From: an uncultured Collinsella sp.
GTDB lineage: Bacteria > Actinomycetota > Coriobacteriia > Coriobacteriales > Coriobacteriaceae
DNA length: 42,885 nucleotides
Direction of reading: 5' to 3'
Assembly (NCBI GenBank): GCA_900751695.1
Contig: CAADSS010000039.1
Span: forward strand, 1 to 42,885
The translations under genes and the position numbers were made by a program. Each line of letters opens with the position of its first letter. Within the stretch, counting starts at the first letter, position 1. Below, in pieces: positions 31,514-40,813 of the stretch. The notes beneath the pieces are model-generated. The model did no database searches and was not told the origin of the DNA. It saw only the letters and a program-made list of their open reading frames with translations.

Positions 31514-34500
31514 GACGACGCATCGCTGGGCGGTCGCTCGGCAAAACCCCGAGCTCGAAAAGGAGCTTTCGGCTGGCCTGGGCATACCCGGGCTGGTGGC
31601 GCGCATTATGGTTGCGCACGGCATTGCCTCGATTGAGGAAGGACAGCTATTTCTGACGCCTTCGCTCGACCGCGATTGGGCCGATCCGCTCGTCATTCCG
31701 GGCATGTCGGTTGTTGCCGATCGTGTCGAGCGTGCTATTCGCAACCACGAGCACATCGCGGTCTTTGGCGATTTTGACGTTGACGGCATTACATCGACCT
31801 GCCTGTTGACCGAGGCGCTGCGCACGTTTGGCGCCGATGTCACGCCGTTTATTCCGCATCGCTTTGACGAGGGCTACGGTCTTTCGCGCGCGGCGCTCGA
31901 CCGCGTTAACGAGCTCGCTCGCCCCCAGCTGATCGTGACCGTCGATAACGGCATTGCCGCCAAGGAAGAGGTCTCCTATCTGGAGAGCCTGGGGATCGAT
32001 TTGGTGGTCACGGACCATCACGAGCCCTCCGATCAGGTGCCGCAGGGCGTACCCCTGACCGACCCTAAGCTCGAGGAGGAGGGTCCCTCGCGTGAGCTTG
32101 CCGGTGCCGGCGTGGCACTCAAGCTGGTGCAAGTCCTGGGCGAGCGTCTGGGCAAGCCGTCGTATTGGCGCTCGCTGATCGAGGTCGCGGCGCTGGGTAC
32201 CGTGTCCGACATGATGCCGCTGACGCCCGAGAACCGCGCGCTGGTCGCCGAGGGCATCCAGCAGATGCGCGTGACCGCCCGCCCCGGCTATATCGCGCTG
32301 GCCGCGCTCGCCAAGGCCGACCTCTCTAGCATTACGGCCGATGGCCTGTCGTTTTCGCTCATTCCCCGCTTGAACGCCGCCGGCCGCATGGCCGATCCCA
32401 AGCTGGCGCTCGACCTGCTGCTTGCCCGTGATCCTATCGAGGCAAGCGCGCTGGCGGCCGAGCTCGAGGAGATCAACCGTCAGCGTCGCGAGATCGAGGC
32501 GGAGCTCACGCGCGATGCCATGGCAAAGGTCGAGGAGACCTATGATGGCGGTCGCGCAATCGTCGTGGGTGGCGAGGGCTGGCACGAGGGCGTCAAGGGT
32601 ATCGTGGCGAGCCGTCTGACCAACCGTTATCACGTGCCGGCGCTGCTGTTCTCGATCGAGGACGGTATCGCGCGCGGTTCGGGTCGCTCGGTGGGCAAAG
32701 TCAACCTGTTCGACGCTGTCGAGCGCTGCTCCGATCTGCTGATTCGTCGCGGCGGGCATGCGGGTGCGGTGGGCGTGACCATCGAGGCGTCCAAGCTCGA
32801 CGAGTTCCGTCGTCGCCTTTCCGCCGTGCTGTCCGAGCTTCCCGCCGAGGACTTTGAGGACACCGACGAGGTTGCCGCCACGGTCGACCTCTCCGAGCTG
32901 AATATCGAGACTATAGAGCAGATTTCCCGTCTTGAGCCGTTTGGCCAGGGCAACAAGGTGCCGCTGTTGGCGGCCGAGGGCGTGACGATGTGCGATCGCG
33001 CCGTGGTGGGCAAAACCGGCGAGCACATGCGCTTCGTGGCGACCGATGGCGCCGCGAGTGTGCCGGCCATTATGTTCCGCGTGCCGCAGATCGATAAGCT
33101 CATCAATTGCGATAGCGCCGTCGATTTGGTGTTCGAGGCCGTGGCCGAGCATTGGCAAGGTCGCGTAAAGCCAAAGCTCATGATCAAGGATGTCTTGGTC
33201 CGCGATACCACGGCGCCTAGCGTTGACGACCCGGCATGTGAGCTTCGCCGCGGCGTGGAGCCTGCGGACGCCGGTCTTCGTCTGGAGTCCCGAAAGCGCC
33301 AAACGCTCGCCCAGCTTTCCTATACCGAGCTGACGCGCTCGCTTATCCATAGCTTTATCGGCTCGAACCAGCCGCACCGCGCGCAGGTCGAGGCGCTCGA
33401 TGCCCTGGCCGATCACCAAAGTGTTCTGGCTGTTATGGGAACGGGGCGCGGCAAGTCTCTTATCTTCCATGTACATGCCGCGCGCGAGGCGGTCCTTCGC
33501 GGGCGTGCGAGCATCTTTGTCTATCCGCTGCGCGCGCTCGTTGCCGACCAGGCCTATCACCTCTCGTCGACGATGGCCGCGCTCGGCATTGGCGTAGGCG
33601 TGCTGACCGGCGAGACCGTGGAGGCGGCGCGCGATGACGTGTTTGCCGGCTTGGCTTCGGGCCGCACCGGCATCGTGCTCACGACGCCCGAGTTCCTGTC
33701 CATTCACCGCGACCGCTTTGCGCGTTCGGGCCGCATCGGTTTTGTCGTTATCGATGAGGCGCATCATGCCGGTCTTGCCAAGGGCGTCGACCGCAGCGCC
33801 TATCTTGACATGCCCGATATCCTCAAGGCCCTGGGCGACCCGGTCGTTCTGGCGGCGACGGCCACCGCAACGGCCCCGGTTGTGGCCGAGCTCGCCCGCG
33901 TGCTACCGATTACCCGCACGGTGGTCGACGAGACGGTGCGCGAGAACTTGCAGCTCGAGGATGACCGAGATCTTGCGAGCCGCGAGAACCGCCTGGTGTC
34001 AATCGTGGCGACGGGGGAGAAGACCGTCATCTACGTCAACTCGCGCGACCAGTCCGTGGCGCTTGCTAAGACGCGGCGCAAGCGGGTACCCGATTGCGCG
34101 ACCCGCATCGCGTTCTATAACGCGGGGCTTGCACGCTCCGATCGTCGCCGTGTCGAGGAAGCGTTTCGTGACGGCAGCCTCAGTTGCATCGTTTCGACAT
34201 CCGCCTTTGGTGAGGGCGTGAACCTGCCCGATATCCGCCATGTCGTGCTCTACCACATGCCGTTTGGCGCCATCGAGTTCAACCAGATGAGCGGACGCGC
34301 CGGTCGCGACGGCCAACCTGCCGTGATTCATCTGCTCTATTCGTCGCGTGACGCTCGCATTAACGAGCGCCTGCTCGACTGCTACGCGCCCGAGCGCGAT
34401 GAGCTCGTCACGCTCTATCGAGCGCTGCAGACTATGTGGCGCTCCAACCGCGGCAAGACCGGGGACGACTCGTTTAGTGCGAGCGATATCGACATCGCGC

Positions 34501-34787
34501 AGATGTGCCTCGCCATCGATGCTCGCACGCCGGTCGACGAGCGCTCGGTGGAAAGCGGCCTGCGAATCTTCGAAGAGCTTGGTTTCTGTCGCGTCTCGGG
34601 GTTTGACGACACCCGTCGCATCGCGATGGCCGAAAACCCCGGCCGCGTGCAATTGAGCAGGTCAATTCGCTATTTGGAGGGCTTGCGCTCGCACATGGAG
34701 TTCTCGGCTTTCCGGAGCTGGGCGCTCGATTCGTGCGCTTCTGATATGCTAGCCAAAGTTAACCGCCCGATCGTACCGCGGGCCTAG
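31500..34787 (+). CDS. recJ: RecJ-type single-strand exonuclease fused to a RecQ-like helicase
   Basis: The 1095-residue fusion is about twice the usual RecJ length. The N-terminal DHH phosphoesterase has VFGDFDVDGITST near residue 88, VVTDHHEPSD near 168, ALGTVSDMMPL and a DHHA1 GGHAGAVGVTIEASK near 417. The C-terminal half is a superfamily 2 helicase: MGTGRGKSLIFH (near 645), FVYPLRALVADQAYHL, VVIDEAHHAGLAKG (near 751), LAATATAT, TSAFGEGVNLPDIRHV and QMSGRAGRDGQP (near 930). The RecQ zinc cysteines and an HRDC domain are not seen. It likely unwinds and degrades DNA at breaks or stalled forks. ATG 31500 follows GGGGGTGGG. relA follows after 15 bp. Confidence 0.92.
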   Translation: MSSLKTTHRWAVARQNPELEKELSAGLGIPGLVARIMVAHGIASIEEGQLFLTPSLDRDWADPLVIPGMSVVADRVERAIRNHEHIAVFGDFDVDGITSTCLLTEALRTFGADVTPFIPHRFDEGYGLSRAALDRVNELARPQLIVTVDNGIAAKEEVSYLESLGIDLVVTDHHEPSDQVPQGVPLTDPKLEEEGPSRELAGAGVALKLVQVLGERLGKPSYWRSLIEVAALGTVSDMMPLTPENRALVAEGIQQMRVTARPGYIALAALAKADLSSITADGLSFSLIPRLNAAGRMADPKLALDLLLARDPIEASALAAELEEINRQRREIEAELTRDAMAKVEETYDGGRAIVVGGEGWHEGVKGIVASRLTNRYHVPALLFSIEDGIARGSGRSVGKVNLFDAVERCSDLLIRRGGHAGAVGVTIEASKLDEFRRRLSAVLSELPAEDFEDTDEVAATVDLSELNIETIEQISRLEPFGQGNKVPLLAAEGVTMCDRAVVGKTGEHMRFVATDGAASVPAIMFRVPQIDKLINCDSAVDLVFEAVAEHWQGRVKPKLMIKDVLVRDTTAPSVDDPACELRRGVEPADAGLRLESRKRQTLAQLSYTELTRSLIHSFIGSNQPHRAQVEALDALADHQSVLAVMGTGRGKSLIFHVHAAREAVLRGRASIFVYPLRALVADQAYHLSSTMAALGIGVGVLTGETVEAARDDVFAGLASGRTGIVLTTPEFLSIHRDRFARSGRIGFVVIDEAHHAGLAKGVDRSAYLDMPDILKALGDPVVLAATATATAPVVAELARVLPITRTVVDETVRENLQLEDDRDLASRENRLVSIVATGEKTVIYVNSRDQSVALAKTRRKRVPDCATRIAFYNAGLARSDRRRVEEAFRDGSLSCIVSTSAFGEGVNLPDIRHVVLYHMPFGAIEFNQMSGRAGRDGQPAVIHLLYSSRDARINERLLDCYAPERDELVTLYRALQTMWRSNRGKTGDDSFSASDIDIAQMCLAIDARTPVDERSVESGLRIFEELGFCRVSGFDDTRRIAMAENPGRVQLSRSIRYLEGLRSHMEFSAFRSWALDSCASDMLAKVNRPIVPRA

Positions 34788-34802
34788 GGGAAGGGGACCT
34801 CG

Positions 34803-37163
34803 ATGGATGCCGCAGCCCGTACCGCCCATGATTCCACCCTCCAGCCGTTCTCGGAGATGGAGCACTATAAGCATGCCGATGAGCTGCCGCCCGAGATTAT
34901 GGCTGACAGCTACGACAAGCTGGAGCGCCTGTGCCTCAAATATATGAATGAGGACGACTTCTCTAAGGTGGAGCAGGCCTACTGCTTTGCCGCCGAGAAG
35001 CACTGCAACCAAAAGCGCCGCTCGGGTGAGATGTACATCAACCATCCCGTCGAGGTTGCCATCATTTTGGCCGACCTCAAGATGGACTGCGATGTGGTGT
35101 GCGCCGCGCTGCTGCACGATACCGTCGAGGATACCGAGACCTCGCTTGCCGATGTTTCCGGCCTGTTTGGCGATACGGTGGCCGAGCTCGTCGATGGCGT
35201 GACCAAGCTCACCAACATCGAAGTCGACAGCATGGACGAGAAGCAGGCGCTCACGCTGCGCAAGATGTTCCTCGCCATGTCCAAGGACATCCGCGTCATC
35301 ATCGTTAAACTTGCCGATCGTCTGCACAACATGCGAACGCTGGCAGCCCTGCGCGAGGATCGTCGCCTGTTTAAGGCTCGCGAGACCATGGACGTGTACG
35401 CGCCCCTGGCCGACCGTCTGGGCATGAGCTCTATTAAGTGGGAGCTCGAGGACCTGTCCTTCTTCTACCTGGAGCCCGATGCCTACCAGCGCATCGCGCG
35501 CATGGTGGCTGAGTCGCGTGAGGTCCGTGAGCGCTATCTGGCCGAGACCATCAAGACGCTCACCGACGAGCTCAACCGCATTGGCCTGGAGGGCTTCCAG
35601 ATCAACGGCCGCTCCAAGCACTATTGGTCCATCTACCAAAAGATGAAGCGCAAGGGCAAGGAATTCTCCGAGATCTACGACCTGGTGGCACTGCGCGTCA
35701 TCACGCATTCGGTGCGCGATTGCTACTCCACACTCGGCGCGGTGCATACACTGTGGCACCCCATGCCCGGTCGCTTTAAAGACTATATCGCCATGCCCAA
35801 GGTCAATAACTACCAGTCGCTCCACACGACGGTTATCGGCCCTACGGCCCGCCCGCTCGAGATTCAGATTCGAACCTATGAGATGCATGAGCAGGCCGAG
35901 TACGGCATTGCCGCCCACTGGCTCTATAAGAAGTCGGGCGGATCGTCTGCGTCTAAGACCAATGATGCCCAGCGTCTGGACGACCAGATTAACTGGCTCA
36001 AACATTCGCTCGATTGGGCGGCTTCTGATGAGATCACCGACGCTAAGGAATACCTGCACTCGCTGAAGGTCGACTTATTTGACCAGGAGATTTTTGTCTT
36101 TACGCCCAAGGGCGAGGTCATGGCGCTTCGTGCCGGCTCCACGCCGCTCGACTTTGCCTACGCCGTTCACACCGAGGTGGGCAACCACTGCGTCGGCGCT
36201 AAGATCAACGGTGCGGTGGCCCCGCTCACGCACGAGATCAAGACGGGCGACCGCGTTGAAATCCTGACCAACAAGAGTTCCAAGCCGTCTCGTGATTGGC
36301 TCAAGATCGTTAAGACACCTTCCGCCAAGTCAAAGATCCGCCGCTATTTTGCCGCCGCGACCAAGGACGACGACGCTGCTGCCGGCCGCGATATACTGGC
36401 CAAGGACTTGCGCAAGCGCGGGTATGGCATCTCTACGCCGCGATCCACGCGTGCGCTCAACGCCGTGGCGGAGCAGTTGAACTTCAAGCAGCTCGAGGAC
36501 CTGTTTGCCGCCGTGGGCGCCGGCAAGGTTGCCCCGCGCGCTGTGGGTAACAAGGTCGAGCAAATCTTGGACCCCAAGCCCGAGGAACAGCTCACCAAGG
36601 CCGAGGCTATCGCCGAGGTCGTGAAACAGCCGGCCCGAGGCTCCAACCGAAAGCCGCAAAAGCGCGGCAAGAGCGCCAGCAACGGCATTATCGTCAAGGG
36701 CGAGAGCAACAGCGGCCTGCTGGTCCGTCTGGCACATTGCTGCAATCCGGTGACGGGCGACGATATCGTCGGCTTCATCACGCGCGGTCGTGGCGTTTCG
36801 GTGCATCGCGCCAACTGCCCCAACGTCAAGGGTCTTATGGAGCATCCCGAGCGCATGATCGAAGTGGAGTGGGACGGCGCTGCCGACACCCTCTTCCAGG
36901 TCGAGATCGTGGTCGAGTGCCTGGACCGCATGGGCCTGCTCAAGGATGTCACTATTGCCATTGGCGATGCGGGCGGCAATATCCTTTCTGCCGCCACGTC
37001 GACCAACCGCGAGGGTATTGCAACCCTGCGCTTTATGGTCGAGATCTCGGACGCGAGTGGTCTGGATCCGCTGCTGGCCTCTATCAGCAGCGTCGACTCG
37101 GTCTACGACGCGCGCCGCCTGATGCCCGGCGAGGGTGGAGCCCAGCTTAAGCGCCGCGTTTAG
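34803..37163 (+). CDS. relA: Bifunctional (p)ppGpp synthetase/hydrolase, RelA/SpoT family
   Basis: The 786-residue RSH protein sets (p)ppGpp levels in the stringent response. The HD hydrolase domain has INHPVEVAIILADLKMDCDV and LLHDTVEDTETSLADV near residue 102, with VKLADRLHNMRTL intact. The synthetase has YWSIYQKMKRKGKEFSEIYD near 273 and HTTVIGPTARPLEIQIRT. TGS follows at about 428-490 (FTPKGEVMALRAGSTPLDFA), and a C-terminal ACT domain after about 699. Both active sites look complete, so it should make and break the alarmone. It lies right after the RecJ fusion, as relA often does near recJ, but apt is absent. GGGGAAGGGGACC precedes the ATG. Confidence 0.95.
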   Translation: MDAAARTAHDSTLQPFSEMEHYKHADELPPEIMADSYDKLERLCLKYMNEDDFSKVEQAYCFAAEKHCNQKRRSGEMYINHPVEVAIILADLKMDCDVVCAALLHDTVEDTETSLADVSGLFGDTVAELVDGVTKLTNIEVDSMDEKQALTLRKMFLAMSKDIRVIIVKLADRLHNMRTLAALREDRRLFKARETMDVYAPLADRLGMSSIKWELEDLSFFYLEPDAYQRIARMVAESREVRERYLAETIKTLTDELNRIGLEGFQINGRSKHYWSIYQKMKRKGKEFSEIYDLVALRVITHSVRDCYSTLGAVHTLWHPMPGRFKDYIAMPKVNNYQSLHTTVIGPTARPLEIQIRTYEMHEQAEYGIAAHWLYKKSGGSSASKTNDAQRLDDQINWLKHSLDWAASDEITDAKEYLHSLKVDLFDQEIFVFTPKGEVMALRAGSTPLDFAYAVHTEVGNHCVGAKINGAVAPLTHEIKTGDRVEILTNKSSKPSRDWLKIVKTPSAKSKIRRYFAAATKDDDAAAGRDILAKDLRKRGYGISTPRSTRALNAVAEQLNFKQLEDLFAAVGAGKVAPRAVGNKVEQILDPKPEEQLTKAEAIAEVVKQPARGSNRKPQKRGKSASNGIIVKGESNSGLLVRLAHCCNPVTGDDIVGFITRGRGVSVHRANCPNVKGLMEHPERMIEVEWDGAADTLFQVEIVVECLDRMGLLKDVTIAIGDAGGNILSAATSTNREGIATLRFMVEISDASGLDPLLASISSVDSVYDARRLMPGEGGAQLKRRV

Positions 37164-37199
37164 TCGCGACGAACGTGTCACATTATCGATATTCGCTAC

Positions 37200-37227
37200 A
37201 CTCGAGGCATCGTTTGATGCCTCGAGT
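37200..37227 (+). other. Perfect 12-bp hairpin between relA and the hydrolase gene
   Basis: ACTCGAGGCATC and GATGCCTCGAGT pair perfectly around GTTT. It is followed by TCTATAG rather than a T-run, so it may be a weak terminator or a processing site. It sits 21 bp before the next start. Confidence 0.6.
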
Positions 37228-37247
37228 TCTATAGAGAGGAGAGGGAC

Positions 37248-37931
37248 ATGAGTGCTGTGTCCTTGGATGTAACTCCCAAGGGATCGGTCGAGATTGAGAC
37301 GCTCGTAAACGGTCCCATTCAGACCAATAGCTATGCTGTTATTTCGGACAATGAGTGCGTGATTATCGACCCCGCATGGGAAGGCGAGCGTTTGGTGGAG
37401 CATATTCGAGCCGAGCATGCCGGTGTACGCGTGCTTGGTGCCGTATGCACTCATGGCCATGCCGATCATGTTGGTGGTGTTGCCGGCGTGCGAACCACCG
37501 TTGGCGAGGGCTGCCAGTATGAGCTGTGTGCCAAGGATGTGGCGGTGCCGCATACGAACATCGAGGAACAGCGAGCTATGTGGGGCATTGAGACGCCCGA
37601 CCCCGGGGAGCCGACGTGCCTGCTCGCCGAGGGCGATGCTATCGAGGTGGGCGATATCTGCCTGCAGGTGATCGAGACACCAGGGCATACGCCGGGCGGG
37701 GTCGTCTTGTTCGCCGCCACCGAGCAGGGAAGCATCGCCTTTGTTGCCGACACCCTGTTCCCGGGCAGCCACGGCCGCACCGATCTTGCCGGTGGCGACG
37801 AGGCGGCGATTCTGCGCTCGCTCTCCAAGCTCGCCCGGCTTCTTCCGCCCGATACCGTTTGCCTAACCGGCCATGGCGATTCGACCACCATGGCACGCGA
37901 GCTCATGCAGAACCCTTTCATGCAGGTGTAG
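37248..37931 (+). CDS. Metallo-beta-lactamase fold hydrolase, glyoxalase II-like
   Basis: The 227-residue protein has the metal motif THGHADHVGG (HxHxDH) near residue 65, then ETPGHTPGGVVLF, VADTLFPGSHGRTDLAGGDE and LTGHGDSTTMARE, which supply the remaining metal ligands. It begins VETLVNGPIQTNSYAVISD in its first strand, as in the hydroxyacylglutathione hydrolase-like group usually found next to relA. It hydrolyses thioesters or similar compounds; the substrate is unknown. GAGAGGAGAGGGAC precedes the ATG. In other Gram-positives dtd lies between relA and this gene; here it is missing. Confidence 0.9.
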   Translation: MSAVSLDVTPKGSVEIETLVNGPIQTNSYAVISDNECVIIDPAWEGERLVEHIRAEHAGVRVLGAVCTHGHADHVGGVAGVRTTVGEGCQYELCAKDVAVPHTNIEEQRAMWGIETPDPGEPTCLLAEGDAIEVGDICLQVIETPGHTPGGVVLFAATEQGSIAFVADTLFPGSHGRTDLAGGDEAAILRSLSKLARLLPPDTVCLTGHGDSTTMARELMQNPFMQV

Positions 37932-38076
37932 CTTTATAGTCAGCTTCTAAAGCACGAGAAGCGTCCAAACGTCAAGCTATTTTTCCCCAACGGGTCAATT
38001 TCGTAGGGCAAACGGTCAAAAAAGTCTGTTTGGACGATATTCGTGAACAAACGAACGTTTATGCTCGGGTGCGCCG

Positions 38077-38085
38077 TGGTAAAAT
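38077..38085 (+). promoter_or_regulatory. Candidate extended -10 promoter of fba
   Basis: TGGTAAAAT at 38077-38085 is an extended -10 box, 40 bp before the fba start. The -35 position (GTTTAT) is weak. The rest of the 194-bp gap holds only a small hairpin (GCTTCT/AGAAGC, 37943-37962) and loose GTCAA repeats. Confidence 0.45.
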
Positions 38086-38125
38086 CACAGGCGTTATCGG
38101 AGCAACCTTACAGGAGGTTTCTTTT

Positions 38126-38992
38126 ATGCTCGTCAACGCAGCAGACATGCTCAAGAAGGCCGAGGCCGGCAAGTACGCTCTCGGTGCCTTCAACACCAAC
38201 AACCTCGAGTGGACCCTGGCTATTCTCCAGGCCGCCGAGGAGGCCAAGTCTCCGCTGATCCTTCAGTGCACCGCTGGTGCCGCTAAGTGGATGGGCGGTT
38301 TCAAGGTCTGCGCCGACATGGTCAAGGCTGCCGTCGAGGCCACGGGCGTTACCGTTCCCGTCGCCCTTCACCTCGATCACGGTTCTTACGAGGACTGCTT
38401 CAAGTGCATCGAGGCCGGCTTTACGTCCATCATGTATGACGGCTCTCACGAGGAGACCTTCCAGCTTAACCTCGACCGCACCAAGGAGCTCGTTGAGCTT
38501 GCCCACTCCAAGGGCATGTCCATCGAGGCCGAGGTCGGCGGCATCGGCGGCACCGAGGACGGCGTGACCTCCAACGGCGAGCTCGCTGACCCCGCTGAGT
38601 GCAAGCAGATTGCTGACCTGGGCGTCGACTTCCTCGCCTGCGGTATCGGCAACATCCACGGCGTGTATCCCGCCGACTGGGCTGGCCTTTCCTTCGAGCG
38701 TCTGGGCGAGATCAAGGCTCAGACCGGCGACCTGCCCCTCGTTCTGCACGGTGGTACCGGCATCCCCGAGGATCAGATCAAGAAGGCCATCTCCCTGGGT
38801 ATCTCCAAGATCAACGTCAACACCGATCTGCAGCTCGTCTTCGCCAAGGGCGTTCGCGAGTATATCGAGGCTGGCAAGGATCAGCAGGGCAAGGGCTTTG
38901 ACCCCCGCAAGCTCCTCAAGCCTGGTCGCGACAACATCGTTGCCCGCACCAAGGAGCTCATGGAGGAGTTTGGCTCCGTCAACAAGGCGTAA
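38126..38992 (+). CDS. fba: Class II fructose-bisphosphate aldolase
   Basis: The 288-residue zinc aldolase of glycolysis and gluconeogenesis starts MLVNAADMLKKAEAGKYALG. FNTNNLEWTLAILQAAEEAK and LHLDHGSYEDCFKCIEAGFT give the catalytic Asp and zinc histidine, followed by SIMYDGSHEETFQLN and AEVGGIGGTEDG. GNIHGVYPA and LVLHGGTGIPEDQIKKAISL carry the other zinc and phosphate ligands. A near-consensus AGGAGG sits before the ATG; the longer frame to 38030 is rejected. Codon use is strongly biased toward common codons, as in highly expressed genes. The large hairpin after its stop probably terminates its transcript. Confidence 0.96.
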   Translation: MLVNAADMLKKAEAGKYALGAFNTNNLEWTLAILQAAEEAKSPLILQCTAGAAKWMGGFKVCADMVKAAVEATGVTVPVALHLDHGSYEDCFKCIEAGFTSIMYDGSHEETFQLNLDRTKELVELAHSKGMSIEAEVGGIGGTEDGVTSNGELADPAECKQIADLGVDFLACGIGNIHGVYPADWAGLSFERLGEIKAQTGDLPLVLHGGTGIPEDQIKKAISLGISKINVNTDLQLVFAKGVREYIEAGKDQQGKGFDPRKLLKPGRDNIVARTKELMEEFGSVNKA

Positions 38993-39012
38993 GCGTCGCT
39001 AAACTTCCCGCC

Positions 39013-39111
39013 GGAAGCCCCGTCTCCCTACACTGTTTCCTTTGCGCTCACCTGGCTTTGCCAGAAGTCGCGCCAAGGAAACAGTTCCGGGGGACGGGGC
39101 TTCCTTTGTTT
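39013..39111 (+). terminator. Large nested hairpin, probable terminator of fba
   Basis: GGAAGCCCCGTC (39013-39024) pairs with GACGGGGCTTCC (39093-39104), ACTGTTTCCTT (39032-39042) with AAGGAAACAGT (39075-39085), and GCGC with GCGC. The apex is CTGGC-TTT-GCCAG (39052-39064). TTTGTTT follows. At about 92 nt it is far longer than a normal terminator and shares its 3' half with the repeat at 39149. Confidence 0.75.
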
Positions 39112-39236
39112 AACGCCGCAGGGTTACGAGACTGAATTAAGATGGCTACTGGCTTTGCCAGAAGTCGCGCGACGGAATCAGCTCCGGGGAAACGGGGCCT
39201 CCTTTGTTAACTCGCTACAGGGTTACTGGGTTGATT
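39052..39236. repeat. Two tandem 97-bp repeat units, 3' half of the hairpin duplicated
   Basis: CTGGCTTTGCCAGAAGTCGC begins at 39052 and again at 39149, 97 bp apart. Both are followed by related sequence (GGAAACAGTTCCGGGGGACG and GGAATCAGCTCCGGGGAAAC), then CTTCCTTTGTTT/CCTCCTTTGTTA, CAGGGTTAC and a closing TGAATT/TTGATT. The second copy lacks a matching left arm, so it cannot form the full hairpin. The repeats fill most of the 348-bp gap between fba and the transglutaminase gene. The arm motif GGAAGC-CGTC-CCC resembles the array at 19349. Confidence 0.75.
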
Positions 39237-39340
39237 TCATTTTTGCTACCGTTCGGCGGCGTTGATGGCTCCCTCGTTGGGGCTTTCTTTTTTATCCCGC
39301 TACAATGGGCTTCAAGAGTTCTAATGACTTGGAGTTTGGT

Positions 39341-40774
39341 ATGGCTGTTATTAATGTGCTGCCTTCGGATGGGAAGGTTATTGACGAGGGGCCGGTTGGT
39401 TGCTCTGTTGATGTTTGCAATGATGACTTCCGTTTTCTAGATATTGGCTTGCCACCCGAGATTCTGCGTTTAAAGGACGCGGGGTATCTTTCGCAGGCTA
39501 TTGAGGCTTGCGACCGCCTACTTGCCCAAAATCCCGATCCCTCGCTTGCTGCCTGCGTTCGTGCCGAGCGGTATCGCATGCTTGAGACGCCGCTTCATTT
39601 TTCGGTGTCGCGCGATCGAGCTATTGCGATGATTCGCGAGGAGTGGCCTGAGTTTACCGAGGAGCAGTTTGACGATCTGATTGACCGTAAGCGTATTGAC
39701 TGGCGCTTTATCGATGGCGAGCTGTTCGTTCTCGACAACTTCCTCGATTCGCTTCGCGTATATCCCAAAGAGGTCCCCGGCATGCGGCCCGGTCCTACGG
39801 ACGGAATTGCACTGCGCAACGAGATGCTCAAGGAGATGGAGTCGCAAAACGGATTGGCTCGCGTCATTACGCTTAAAGCGTCTGTGTCTGTCCCCGGCGC
39901 TCTAGAGGGGGAGACCGTTCGCGCTTGGCTTCCCGTTGCCGTCACCTGCCGCCAGCAGTCTCGGGTCGAGATTCTCGACATGACGCCGGAGGGTGCTGTT
40001 GCTCCCGCGAACGCTTCGGCACGTACCGCCTCGTGGTCTTCTTCGCGTGAACGCTCATTCTCGGTGACCTATCGTTATCACATCGATGCTACTTATTGTG
40101 ATGTCTACGGTGGCACACTTCCGGTTCATCCGCGTATGGACGCGCCTCTGCCCGAGGATATTTCCGAGGACCGTCCGCACATTGCATTTACGCCGTATCT
40201 GCAGCAGCTGACGGCCAGTGTTGTTGACGGACTCGAGGATCTGCTCGATCGCGCCCGCGCTATCTATGATTACCTGACGCAGTATGTCGACTATCGCTAT
40301 CAGCCGCCGTATTTGCTTTTGGGATCTATTGCCGATGGCTGCGCGCATTCGCTCCGCGGCGATTGCGGCGTTATGGCGCTCACGTTTATCACCATGTGCC
40401 GTATCGCGGGCGTGCCTGCCCGTTGGCAGAGCGGCCTGTATGTTGCTCCCGATTCGGTGGGGCCGCACGATTGGGCTGAGTTCTATACGCCACAGACCGG
40501 TTGGCTTAACGCCGACATATCGTTTGGTTCCTCGGCGCGCAGGATGGGGGAGGAGTGGCGTCGCCAGCACTACTTTGGCAACCTCGACCCGTGGCGTATG
40601 GTGGCCAACAATCGATTCCAGGCCGAGTTTGTGCCTGCTTTCGATGGCATGCGTGAGGACCCCTATGACAACCAGATGGGCGAGGCCTCGGTTAACGGAC
40701 GTGGATGTCGTAAGCGGGAGATGTTGCGCAAGGTTGAGCTTATCGAAATGCTCGAAGTTCCATTTTCGGACTAA
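39341..40774 (+). CDS. Transglutaminase-like cysteine protease-fold protein
   Basis: The 477-residue protein is soluble, with no signal peptide. The N-terminal region has a short helical repeat (AIEACDRLLAQNPDPSLAAC). A beta region follows, then a transglutaminase core: RARAIYDYLTQYVDYRY, the nucleophile in HSLRGDCGVMALTFITMCRI, and His plus Asp in GPHDWAEFYTPQTGWLNADI. The triad Cys-His-Asp looks complete. Relatives are peptidases or amidases; the substrate is unknown. ATG 39341 has GGAG at a 6-base spacing; ATG 39305 has none. Codon use is less biased than in fba. Confidence 0.87.
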   Translation: MAVINVLPSDGKVIDEGPVGCSVDVCNDDFRFLDIGLPPEILRLKDAGYLSQAIEACDRLLAQNPDPSLAACVRAERYRMLETPLHFSVSRDRAIAMIREEWPEFTEEQFDDLIDRKRIDWRFIDGELFVLDNFLDSLRVYPKEVPGMRPGPTDGIALRNEMLKEMESQNGLARVITLKASVSVPGALEGETVRAWLPVAVTCRQQSRVEILDMTPEGAVAPANASARTASWSSSRERSFSVTYRYHIDATYCDVYGGTLPVHPRMDAPLPEDISEDRPHIAFTPYLQQLTASVVDGLEDLLDRARAIYDYLTQYVDYRYQPPYLLLGSIADGCAHSLRGDCGVMALTFITMCRIAGVPARWQSGLYVAPDSVGPHDWAEFYTPQTGWLNADISFGSSARRMGEEWRRQHYFGNLDPWRMVANNRFQAEFVPAFDGMREDPYDNQMGEASVNGRGCRKREMLRKVELIEMLEVPFSD

Positions 40775-40813
40775 TCAACAGAAAGCTGTGATAAACTAAC
40801 TCACGCATTACGT

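Noticed and set aside
38046..38062. LexA-like box near the fba promoter (GAAC repeats).
   Set aside because: The half-sites are direct rather than inverted at the right spacing, and fba is not an SOS gene.
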